From Streptomyces lavendofoliae (GTDB taxonomy: Bacteria > Actinomycetota > Actinomycetes > Streptomycetales > Streptomycetaceae): DNA of 64,000 nt. The stretch covers positions 336,469 through 400,468 of the forward strand of contig NZ_BMTP01000007.1 of the NCBI RefSeq assembly GCF_014649735.1. The letters are read 5' to 3'. Of this stretch, positions 42,385-53,600 are shown one piece after another (the first letter of the stretch is position 1; the number at the start of each line of letters is the position of its first letter). The position numbers and the translations under genes are program-made. Below the pieces are notes generated by a model, which saw nothing but the letters and a program-made list of their open reading frames with translations, had not been told where the DNA came from and ran no database searches.

Positions 42385-43722
42385 ATGGCGACGTCACGGG
42401 CAGTTCCCAACCTCGCCTTCCGCCGCCTGCGCGGACAGCGCTCACCCGGGGAGTTCGCGGCGGCGGTCCGCAGGGCCGCCCGGGAGATCGGCGAGCAGGT
42501 CGCCTGCGACGCGCGCTACGTCGGGCGTGTGGAGTCGGGCGAGATCCGCTGTCCCAACTACGCCTATGAACGGGTGTTCCTGCACATGTTCCCGGGCCTG
42601 TCCCTGACGGACCTCGGGTTCGCCGCCCGGGAGCACGTACGCGGCCGGCGGGCGCGGGCCGCGGCCGGCGCCCCCGTACCGGCGTCACAGATCACCATCC
42701 GGAACGATGAGGAGAGCGACGTGCTGCGTCGCGCATTCATGACGGGCGGCACCGCCACCGTGGCGGCCGCCTCGCTCGGTCTCGGCGCCACCGTCCCGGC
42801 GCCGCGCCCCGGGGGCAGGTTCGGCGAGACCGAGGTGCACGCCGTCGAGGAGACCGTCCGGCGGATCCGCCTGCTCGACGACCGGCACGGCGCCGACCGG
42901 CTGTACCGGATGGCCGCCGAGCCGCTGCGCACCGCGTACGCGCTGCTCGACACGGGCACGGCCGTCCGCCGGTCGACGGCCGACCGGATGCAGGTGGGCG
43001 CCGGCGAACTGGCGCTGTCGGTGGGGTGGCTGGCGCACGACTCCGGCCGCCTCGACGACGCCCGTTCCCACTACGCGGAGGCGCTGGCCACCGCGCGCGT
43101 GGCGGGCGATCCGGCCCTGGAGGCCCACGCCTTCTCCAACACCTCGTTCCTGGCCAGGGACACCGGCCGGTACCGCGAGGCGGTGCGGGCGGCGCAGGCC
43201 GGGCAGCGGGCCGCCCGGCACCTGCCCTCACCGCGCCTGCTCGCCCTGCTGACGCTGCGGGAGGCGGGCGGCTGGGCGGGGCTGGGCGACCGGGTGGCGT
43301 GCGAGGAGGCCCTCGGCCGGGCGCACCAGCGGTTCGGGCGCGGTCCGGGCGACGCGGATCCGGAGTGGATGTCCTTCTTCGGCGAGCCGGAGCTGGAGGC
43401 GCTGGAGGCGCAGTGCTGGTCGGCGCTCGGCGACTGGCCCCGCGCCGCCATGCACGCGCACCGCGCGGTGGTCCTCCAGGACCCGCGCTTCACCCGCAAC
43501 CTGGCGCTGTACCGCGCCCAGTTGGCGGCGGACCTGGCGCGCGGCGGCGCGCCGGAGGAGGCCGCCGCGACCGGGGAACGGGTGCTGGACCTGCTGGTCC
43601 AGGTCCAGTCGAGCCGCATCCGCACCATGCTGGCCGGCACGGCCCGGCTGCTCGCCCCGTACGCCGGCGGCGCGGCGGTGACGTCCTTCCTGGACCGCCG
43701 CGCGGGCGCCGGGGCGGTGTGA
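42385..43722 (+). CDS. HTH and TPR-like regulatory protein (NsdA-type)
   Basis: A 445-residue cytoplasmic protein. The N-terminus (FRRLRGQRSPGEFAAAVRRA, CDARYVGRVESGEIRCPNYA) is an XRE-like HTH variant. A twin-arginine-like stretch RRAFMTGGTATVAAASLG follows near residue 115. The C-terminal ~300 residues are helical repeats of TPR type (DSGRLDDARSHYAEALATAR, DTGRYREAVRAAQAGQRAAR). This layout matches the Streptomyces family that includes the developmental/antibiotic repressor NsdA; orthology is not claimed. ATG at 42385 has GAGAGGG upstream. The gene at 41680 is divergent. Confidence 0.85.
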   Translation: MATSRAVPNLAFRRLRGQRSPGEFAAAVRRAAREIGEQVACDARYVGRVESGEIRCPNYAYERVFLHMFPGLSLTDLGFAAREHVRGRRARAAAGAPVPASQITIRNDEESDVLRRAFMTGGTATVAAASLGLGATVPAPRPGGRFGETEVHAVEETVRRIRLLDDRHGADRLYRMAAEPLRTAYALLDTGTAVRRSTADRMQVGAGELALSVGWLAHDSGRLDDARSHYAEALATARVAGDPALEAHAFSNTSFLARDTGRYREAVRAAQAGQRAARHLPSPRLLALLTLREAGGWAGLGDRVACEEALGRAHQRFGRGPGDADPEWMSFFGEPELEALEAQCWSALGDWPRAAMHAHRAVVLQDPRFTRNLALYRAQLAADLARGGAPEEAAATGERVLDLLVQVQSSRIRTMLAGTARLLAPYAGGAAVTSFLDRRAGAGAV

Positions 43723-43912
43723 CGGACGCCGCTTCCGCCGAGCGCCACGGCTCCGGGACGCCGTGGCGTGAATCACCTGACGATTCATCCGATTGAGTGA
43801 GTAATGATCCGCTTGGCCGTCGAAAACAGGTCTGGACCCGCCTGGATTCGGACCGTAAAGTCGCTCCGCTTATCCGATCTTCACGTAATCCTCAGATTGT
43901 GAGTGCGGCAGA

Positions 43913-46900
43913 GTGACCAGAAGTAGGCACCGCGGTGGAGCGGTGCGGGGGGTAGCGGCAAGTGCGGTCGCCCTGCTGGCTGTCGGGGGCGTGTTCACCA
44001 CGTCGCTCGCCGACGCCCGGGCCGCCACCACGCCGGACGACGCGGAATCCCGGGAGGTGACCTCACGCGTTCCCGCCGACGAGGCCGCGCGGGGCAAGGC
44101 GTTCTGGCAGGACGACGAGCTGCCCGCCAAGTCGGCGGAGCAGAAGGCGTCGGAGCAGGCCGTGGCCAAGGGGCAGCGGGTCGAGGTCGGCTCGCTGACG
44201 AACGAGACGAACCGGGTCTTCGCCAACAGCGACGGAACGTTCACGGTGGAGACCTCGCCCGTTCCCGAGCGCGTCCGCAAGGGCGGGGCGTGGGTGCCGG
44301 TCGACACCTCGCTGGTCGCCCGCGCGGACGGCAGACTGGTCCCGAAGGCGGCGCAGGACGTGGTGCTGTCCGGCGGGGGTGACGCCCCTCTGGCGACCAT
44401 GACCCGCGACGGCAGGACGTACGAGCTGGGCTCGCCGTGGAAGCTGCCCGCCCCCCGGGTGGACGGCTCCCTGGCGGTCTACGAGTCGGTGCGCCCGGGG
44501 ATCGACCTGGTGGTGCAGGTGCGTCCCGACGGCTTCACCCAGAACCTGGTGGTCCATTCGCGCCGGGCGGCGGCCGACCCGGCGCTGGCGAAGATACGTT
44601 TCCCCGTGCGGACCACCGGCCTGACGGTCAAAACCTCGCCGAGCGGCAGCGTCTCCCTCGTGGACGCCGGCGGGCACGCGGTCTTCTCCAGCAGCGCCGC
44701 GCTGATGTGGGACTCCGCACACGCCCCGGCAGCGCCCGCGGCGGCCACGGCCCGGCACGCCTCGCTCACCACGGCCGCCGCCGGGACGGGCGGCGAGGAC
44801 GGCCCCCTGCTCGCCGACCCGGCGGCGAAGACCGCCGTCGCGGACGTCTCCATGGCCGGCGGCGCGCTCTCCCTGACACCCGACCGTTCGTTCCTGTCGG
44901 CGGCCGACACCACCTACCCGGTCGTCATCGACCCTCCGGCGGTGAGCGCCAGCCTGACCGGCTGGACGACCATCTGGTCGAGCTCGTCGGGCACGTCGTT
45001 CTGGAAGACCTCGCACGCTCTGGGCGTGGGGTACGACGCCTACGTCGACAACAAGAAGGCCAAGTCGCTCTTCCAGTTCGACACCCGCCGCGTGGCGGGC
45101 AAGAAGATCCTGAACGCGACGTTCACCGCGTACGAGATCTGGTCGGCGAACTGCGACAAGAGGGACGTCAACCTCTACCGCACCAATCCCATCTCCGGCT
45201 CCACGACGTGGAGCAACCCGCCGACCGGCTGGTCGTACGTCACCAAGGTGTCGGCGGCCAAGGGCTTCTCCTCCAGCTGCCCCGACGGCGACGTGGAGTT
45301 CAACGCCACCGCGGCGGTCGCGTACACCGCCAAGGCCAAGTCGACGACGACGACGCTGGGGCCTGACGGCCAGTGACAGCGACCCGATCGCCTGGAAGCA
45401 GTTCATGTCCCCGGCCGACGACCGGGCGACCTCCAGCCGCAAGCCGAGGCTGTCGATCACCTACGTCTCCCCGCCGACGGCCGCCCCGTCCTCGGTGAAG
45501 CTGTCGGAGCCGAACGTGGCGTGCTCGGCGTCCACGTCCCCGGCGCTGATCCGCGACACCACGCCCCGCGTGACGGGCACGCCCACCTCCGCCGACGGGT
45601 CCAACGCCAGTCTGCGGCCCAACTTCGAGCTGTACGCCGGTTCCAGCACCACCCCGGCCACCCTCGCGCCGAGCACCTGGACGGCCAGCGGAACGGCCGG
45701 GTCGGCCCCGACCGCGACGCTGACCAGCGGCACGACGTACAAGTTCCGTGCGCGTACCCAGTACCGCTACACCTGGGACGGTTCCACCGGCTACCTGTAC
45801 GGACCGTGGTCGGGCTACTGCTACTTCAAGGTGGACGCCAGCGCCCCGCCCCAGCCGACGGTGACGTCGGTGGAGTACCCGGAGTGCGCGGGTACGACCT
45901 GCGAGGCCTCCCCCGAGACCGGCAGCGTCGGCCAGACCGGCACGTTCAAGATCAGCGCCGGTGCGAGCGACGTGCGCCGCTACGACATCTGGCTCAACGG
46001 CTCCCTGCTGGAGAGCAAGCGGTACACCGTCAACACCTCCAGCTACGAACGCAAGGTCACCCCGACCAAGCGGCTGACGAACACCCTGCGCGTCCAGACG
46101 TTCGACGCGGCGGGCAACCCCAGCGCGAGCAAGGACTACCTCTTCAAGGTCGCCGCCGCCTCCAGCCCGGTGGGTGAGTGGAAGCTGGACGCCACCGGCT
46201 ACAACGCCGCCGGAAGCAACCACGCGCTGACCCTCGGCGGGGGCGCGGCCTGGACCCCGGCCACCCGCCTCGGTTCCGGCCTGCGCCTCAACGGCACCAG
46301 CGCCTACGCGGCCACCTCCGGACCGGTCGTGGACACCACGGCCAGCTTCTCCGTCTCGGCGTGGACGAAGCTGGGCAGCCGTGACGAGACCAACACCGTC
46401 GCCAACCAGAACGGCACGAACGTCGGCGCCTTCCAGCTGTACTACTCCAGCGCCTACGACCGGTGGATCTTCAACCGCTACACCTCCGACGGCAGCAGCC
46501 TCGTGCGGGCCATCTCCACCCGGCCGGGCGTCGTCGGCGCCTGGACCCACCTGCTGGCCGTCTACGACCGTGACGCCCAGCAGATCCGCCTCTACGTCAA
46601 CGGACGTCTGGAGGCCACGACCGCGTACACCACGCCGTGGGCGGCGACCGGCCCCTTCGAGATCGGCCGGATGAAGGGCACCGACGGTGCTCCCAGCAGT
46701 TACTTCCGGGGCGACATCGACCAGGTCCAGGCGTGGAACCGCGTCGTGTTCCCGGACGAGATGTGGTCGCAGGCCAATGTGGAGAACCCCCAGACCGGCC
46801 ACCCCCAGGCGGCCCTGCTGGCGCACTGGGACATGGACGGCGCCTCCGGCACCACGGCCCCCGACGCGTCCGGCCGGGGCAACGCCCTGACCCTCCAGCC

Positions 46901-47525
46901 GGGAGCGGGCTTCCTCGCGGCGGACGACCCCGCCCACGGCACGGTGCTGAACCTGCCGGCCGACCAGTCCGGCAGCGGCTCCGCCCCGGTGAAGCTGGAC
47001 GAGTCGGGCAGCTTCACCGTGGCCGGCTGGGTCAACCTGAACCCGGACAGCCTGGAGAACACCACCGTGGCGCACTCCCCCTCGGTGTTCGCGCACCCGG
47101 GTCTCCAGCGCAACGCGTTCCGCCTGTGGTACCGCCAGGAGATCGGCGAGGCGGTCGGTGACTGGAACTTCGGCGTCTACGAGACCGACGTCCTGGAAGG
47201 CCCTGCCGCCACCATCACCTCCGAGCAGGTCAACCCGCCCGGCAACTGGATCCACGTGGTCGGCGTGTACGACTCGGCGAACCAGTCCGCCAAGCTCTAC
47301 CTCGCGGGCTCACGCGAGGGCGCGGAGGACGGCGTCTTCGTCGACACCGTCTTCCAGTCCGACCAGCCCCTGACCGTCGGAACAGCCAGGCGCCACGACA
47401 CCGGCGCCTGGGGCAACCTCCTGCGCGGCCAGCTCGACGACATGCGCGTCTACGCCGGCGTGCTCTCCGAGGCGGAGATCACCCAACTGGCGACCGTCGA
47501 CGAGCCCCCCGTCGAGATCGGCTGA
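43913..47525 (+). pseudogene. Secreted DNRLRE/LamG cell-surface protein, split by a one-base frameshift
   Basis: The frame from GTG at 43913 ends at a TGA at 45374, after 487 residues. A second frame (first ATG 45405, 706 residues) continues the same protein. Dropping one base in the GGGGCC run at 45358-45363 fuses them into about 1203 residues, and 3613 bases is 3n+1. At the junction the corrected frame reads TTTLGLTASDSDPIAWKQF, the expected continuation of a DNRLRE domain. Before it come a signal peptide (residues ~1-38) and a long N-terminal region. After it come an Ig-like stretch and two LamG/concanavalin-like domains (~46160-46780 and ~46820-47510). Such proteins are usually wall-associated and neighbour RHS genes, as here. 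It could be a real pseudogene, a phase-variable run or a sequencing error. Confidence 0.8.
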
Positions 47526-47564
47526 CATCCCTCTTCACGCCAGTCCCCTGGTGTGATCCACACG

Positions 47565-47601
47565 CGGTGGTGGGCCGGGCCGCACGCCCGGCCCACCACC
47601 G
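47565..47601 (+). terminator. 16-bp hairpin between LamG gene and RHS gene
   Basis: A perfect 16-bp stem (47565-47580 with 47586-47601) with a 5-base loop. It ends 24 bases before the RHS start, so the RHS gene is either transcribed through it or its leader begins inside it. Confidence 0.7.
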
Positions 47602-47625
47602 CTGTCCAGAATGCGGAGAAACCCC

Positions 47626-50600
47626 TTGACCAGCACGAAAAGGGTGCTGCCGTCATGGTCGTGGAACAGAGCGAGCCGCCGCCGAATAGCGGCGGTCGCC
47701 CTTCCCGTGACCACGGCCATCGTCACCACCCTGCTGGGCGCGGCACCGGCCCAGCGGTTCGAACGCGACCACAGTGCCCTGGAGAAACCGGACTTCGGCA
47801 GAGCCGAGGCGTTCGAGGCCAGGCACAAGAAGATCCCCGACCCCACGCTCCAGGCCGCGACCAGGACGCGTCAGCAGGCGGCCCGCAAGGTCGTATGGCC
47901 CGCGGCCGGCGCCGCGAGCACCACCATCCCGGCCAAGCGGAACGCCGGGGCCAGGGCCGGTGGCCTGCCCGTCACCCTCGGCCGACCGCTGCCGGCGAAG
48001 ACGGCCGGGTCCGCGAAGGCCCGCGCGTCAACGACGGGCAATCCGCCGCAGGCGGCGCCGGCGAAGGCCGAAGTGAGGATTCTGGACCGCGCCAGGACCG
48101 CCAGGCTCGGCATCGACGGTGTGGTCATGACCGTCCGCCGCGCGGACGGCGGAACCGACCCGTCCGGGCTGTCCGTCGCCCTCGACTACAGCGGCTTCGC
48201 CCACGCGTACAGCGGCAACTGGGCATCGCGCCTGCGTCTGGTCCAGCTCCCGGCCTGTGCGCTCACCACCCCCGATAAGCCCGCGTGCCGCACCACGACG
48301 CCGGTCCCGTCCGCGAACGACACGGCGGACCGGACCCTCACCGCCCAGGTGACCACACCGAAGGCCACCACGGACCGGGCCCGCAGCGCGAGCGCCTTCA
48401 CGGTCCTCGCCGCCTCGGCCGGCACCTCCTCGGACCAGGGCACCTACGAGGCCACCCCGCTGTCGCCGTCGGCGACCTGGTCGGGCGGCGGCTCCAACGG
48501 TGACTTCACCTGGTCGTACCCCATGGACGTCGTACCGACCCCCGCCGGTCCCACGCCGTCGGTGGCGATCGGCTACTCGGCGCAGGGCGTGGACGGCCGC
48601 ACCTCCTCGACGAGCGCCCAGCCGTCGTGGGTCGGTGAGGGATTCGACCTGCCGACCTCGTACATCGAGCGCTCGTACGGGTCGTGCGACGACGACGGCC
48701 AGGACGGCAAGCACGACCAGTGCTGGAAGGAGGACAACGCCTCCATCGTCCTGAACGGCAAGTCCAGCAGCCTGATCCTGCTCGACAAGGCCAAGGGCAC
48801 CTGGCGCCTCCAGGGCGACGACGGCGAGCGCGTCGTCCGCACCACCGGCGCGGTCAACGGCGACGACGACGGTGAGCAGTGGACCGTCACGACCACCGAC
48901 GGCACCCAGTACGTCTTCGGCAGGAACCGGCTGCCCGGCTGGGCCACCGGCAAGGCCGAGACCAACTCCGTGTGGACCGTGCCCGTCTTCGGCGACGACT
49001 CCGGCGAGCCCGGCTACGACGCGGGCACCAGCTTCTCCGCCCGTGCCAAGACGCAGGCATGGCGCTGGAACCTCGACTACGTCGTCGACCCGCACGGCAA
49101 CGTGATGACGTACTGGTACGACAAGGAACTCAACTCCTACGCCAAGAACGGCACGACCGGGAACGGCACGGAGTACGTCCGCGGCGGCCACCTCAAGCGC
49201 ATCGACTACGGCCAGCGCACCGACACGGTCTTCTCCACCACCCAGCCCGCCGCGGCCCGGGTGAAGTTCACCGTCGCCGAGCGCTGCGTACCGGTCAGCG
49301 GCGGGGAGACCTGCACCACGCTGACCGAGACCAACCGCAACGCCTGGCCGGACGTCCCGTACGACCAGATCTGCAAGAAGGACACCGTCTGCACCGACCA
49401 GCCGGCCCCGTCCTTCTTCTCCCGCAAGCGCCTCACCGGTGTGACCACCCAGGTCTACAAGGGCACGGGCACCGGCGCGGACACCGACTACCGGGACGTC
49501 AACCACTGGGCGCTCAGCCAGTCCTTCCCCGACCCGGGCGACGGCTCGAACGCCGGCCTGTGGCTGAAGTCCATCCAGCACACGGGCCGGGTGGGCACAC
49601 CCATCGCCATGCCGGCGATCACCTTCTCCGGTGTCCAGATGCACAACCGGGTGGACAAGACCGGCGACGACGTACCGCCGTTCATCAAGTGGCGCGTTCG
49701 CACCGTGACCTCGGAGACCGGCTCCGTCCTCACGGTCAACTACTCCGACCCCGAGTGCGTCGCCGACACCAACATCCCGGCCGCGCTCGACAAGAACACC
49801 AAGCGCTGCTACCCGGTGAAGTGGATCCCGCCGTCCAACCCGACGCCCGGCGAGAACCCGGCGCCGCGCACCGACTGGTTCCACAAGTACGTCGTCACCC
49901 AGGTCACCGAGTCCGACCCGACCGGCGGCGCCCCGCTGAAGCAGACGGACTACACGTACCACGGCGGCGGCGCCTGGGCGTACGACGACCAGTCGCCCAT
50001 CACGCCGGCCAAGTACCGCACGTGGGGCATCTGGCGCGGCTTCCAGAAGGTCACCACGAACACCGGTGAGGCCGCGGGGGTCCGGTCCAGGACGACCTCC
50101 CTGTTCTACCGGGGCATGCACGGCGACAAGCAGCTCGACGGCACCACCCGCACGGAGACGGTCACCGACTCCACGGGCACGGCGGTGAACGACGAGGAGC
50201 AGTACGCCGGGCAGGTGCGCGAGGCCATCACGTACAACGGCACCACCGGCGGCGAGGTGTCCGGCACCATCACCACGCCGTGGTCGCAGAACACCGCGAC
50301 GGCGACGCACTCGTACGGCACGGTGCGGGCCTGGATGACGCGCACGGGCAAGGAGGTCAGGCGGACCCCGGTCACGGGCGCCGCGCCGATCACCTCCACC
50401 ACGTCCACGACGTACGACACGCAGAGCGGTCAGCCGCTGACGGTGGAGACCGAGGGGGGCGGGGTCAAGGACTGCACGCGGACCGAGTACGCCAAGAACA
50501 CGACGGACTGGCTGCTGACGTACGTCAAGCGCGCCGAGAAGGTCTCGGTCGGCTGCGGCGTCACGCCGAACCGCACCGGTGACCCGGCCACCACGCACGT

Positions 50601-53600
50601 CGTCTCCGACGTGCGCACGTCCTACGACGGGCAGGCGTACGGCGTCGCGCCCACCAAGGGCGACGTCACCACCCAGCAGCGCGTCACCGGCTACAGCGGC
50701 GGCACCGCCCAGACGCAGACCGTCGCCACGGCGAAGTACGACCTCCTCGGCCGTCTCACCGACCAGTGGGACACCGACGGGAACCGCACCAACCACATCG
50801 ACTACACACCGGCCGCGGGCGGACCCCTGACGGCGAAGAAGGAGACCAACGCCCTCGGTCACACGGTGACGACCGAGCTCGCGCCCGACTGGGGCTCCAA
50901 CACGGTCAGCACCGACCCCAACGGCAAGCGCACCGAGAGCGCCTACGACGCCCTCGGCCGCCTGACCGACGTCTGGCTCGCCGACCGCGACCGCGCGAAC
51001 GGGCAGACGCCGAGCCGCACGTTCGAGTACAGGATCCAGAAGAGTGCCGCGTCCTGGGTGGCGACCAAGTCGCTCAACAACGACGGCACCACCTACCAGA
51101 CCTCGTACGCGATCTACGACGCCCTGCTCCGGCCGCGCCAGATGCAGTCCCCGGCGGCGGTGGGCGGTGGCCGCGTCATCGCGGAGACCACGTACGACAC
51201 CCGTGGCCTCGAGGTCGAGACCTCGGCGGACTACATCGACGGCACCGCTCCGTCGGGCCAGCTCGCCACGCTGCTGACCGCGTCGCCCGCGGGCTCCCGG
51301 AAGATCTACGACGGTGCCGGCCGGCCGACGGTCGACATCGTCCTCGCCCAGGGGAAGGAGCACTCCCGCACCACCACCACGTACGAGGGCAACGCGACGA
51401 CCGTCGAACCGCCGGCCGGCGCGTCCGCCGTGCGCGAGGAGGTCGACAGCCGGGGCCGCCTCGCGGAGAAGCGGGAGTACGAGGGCAGCAGGGCGACCGG
51501 CGCCTACACCCGCCTCGCCTACACCTACGGCCGGGCCGACCTGCTCACCAAGGTGCAGGACAGCGACGGCAACGCGTGGGAGTACGGCTACGACTTCCTG
51601 GGCCGCCAGACCAGCGCCACCGACCCCGACGCCGGTGCGTCCAGGAAGGAGTACGACCACTTCGACCGGATCAACGTCACCGAGGACGCCCGCGGCAGCA
51701 TCCTCAGCCACACCTACGACGTGCTGGGACGGCCGACCGGCCGGCTCCTGGGCCGCATCCCCGTCGTCAACGGCGTGCCGACGATCGACGACTCGAAGTA
51801 CCTGGCGCGCTGGTCGTACGACAGCATCGCCCTGGGACAGCCGACGTCCTCCATCCGCTACGAGGGCGGCAAGAGCGGCAGGGTCTACGCGACCACCAAC
51901 GCCGCCTACGACCCGCTCTACCGGGTGCTGAAGGAGCAGTACACCATCAGCACCGCCGAGGGCGCGGTGGCGGGCACCGGCACGTACACCATCACCAACG
52001 CCTACAACCTGGACGGTACGCCGCAGAAACGGACCATCCCGGCCATGGGCGGCCTGGCCCAGGAGGTGCTCACCTACGGCTACAACGAGCAGCGCCTGCC
52101 CACCACCCTCCAGGGTCTGACCGGCCTGGTCCGGGGCACGGACTACCTGCCGGCCGGTGAGCGCATCCGTCTCACCCTGGGCGTCTCGTCCACCTCCAAG
52201 TGGACCGAGATCAACACCTCGTACGAGGACGGCACCAAGCGCCTGGCGCGGCAGACGGTCGTCTCGGAGTCCAACAGCGGCACGGACGCGGACACCTACT
52301 ACCGCTACGACCCGGCCGGCAACCCGGTCGAGATCGACGACCGCTCCACCGCCGCGGGTGACAAGCAGTGCTTCACCTACGACGGGCACCGGCGGCTGAA
52401 GAGCGCGTGGACCGCGACGACGGACTGCGCGACGGCGCCGACCACCTCGGGCGTCGGAGGAATCGCGCCGTACTGGAAGTCGTACACCTACGACACAGCC
52501 GGCAACCGCAAGTCGGTGACGGACCACCTGGCCACGGGCGGCCCCGCCACCACCACGTACACGTACGACCGGACCGCGGCCGACGGCAGGCTCCGTCCGC
52601 ACCTGCTGTCCTCGACCACGACCAGCCCCGTGGACCCGGCGAGGCCGACCACGAACTACACCTACGACGCCTCGGGCAACACCCTGACGCGCACGATCGG
52701 AGGCAAGACCCAGAACCTCGACTGGGGCCCGGAGAACAACCTCGCCAAGGTGACCGAGGCGGACAGCACGGAGACGTCGTTCCTCAACGACGCCACCGGC
52801 AACCGGCTCATCCGGCGCGACGCCAAGGGCACCACGCTGTACCTCGGCGAGACCGAGCTGCGGCACGACAAGGCGACCGGCAAGGTCGAGGCCACCCGGT
52901 ACTACAGCCACGGCGGCCAGGTCGTCGCCGTGCGCACCCCGCAGTCGCTGACCTGGATGTGCACCGACCACAACGGCACGTCCAACGTCCAGGTCGACGC
53001 GGCCACGCAGATGGTCACCCGCCGGCAGACGCAGCCGTTCGGTGAGACGCGCGGCGCCAAGCCGGCCAACTGGACCGGCGAGAAGGGCTTCGCCGGGGGC
53101 ACGCAGGACCCGACGGGGCTCACGCACCTCGGCGCGCGCGAGTACGACACGACGACGGGGCGTTTCATCAGCGCCGACCCGATCGCGGACATGAAGGACC
53201 CGCAGCAGATCAACGGCTACGCCTACGGCAACAACAACCCCGTCACCTTCGCCGACCCGGACGGCAAGTGGTTCTTCTCGATGATCGTGGCCCTCATCCG
53301 GGTGATCCGGGCCATCATCCGGTACGTCGCCGCGGCCATCCACACGTACTACCGCCAGAGTTCCGGCTACCGGGCGTCCCGCAACGGGTCCCGTACCGGC
53401 CTGTCCGCCTCCGGCAGTGCGAGCTTCGCCTCCAGCAGTGGCGACAGCTGCCCCGCGATCCAGCGGAACTACGGGATCTGCAACAACAAGGAGCCGGAGA
53501 ACCCCGAATCGCTCGGGCAGCAGGCGAAGGACGCGGCCGGAGCGGTCGGTGACTTCCTCGCCGGCACGGCGGACGCGATCGAGTACGCGACGGAGCCCTG

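Noticed and set aside
45358..45376. Programmed ribosomal frameshifting in the LamG gene
   Set aside because: A GGGGCC run is not a recognised slippery heptamer and no stimulatory structure is evident; a mutation or sequencing error is simpler.
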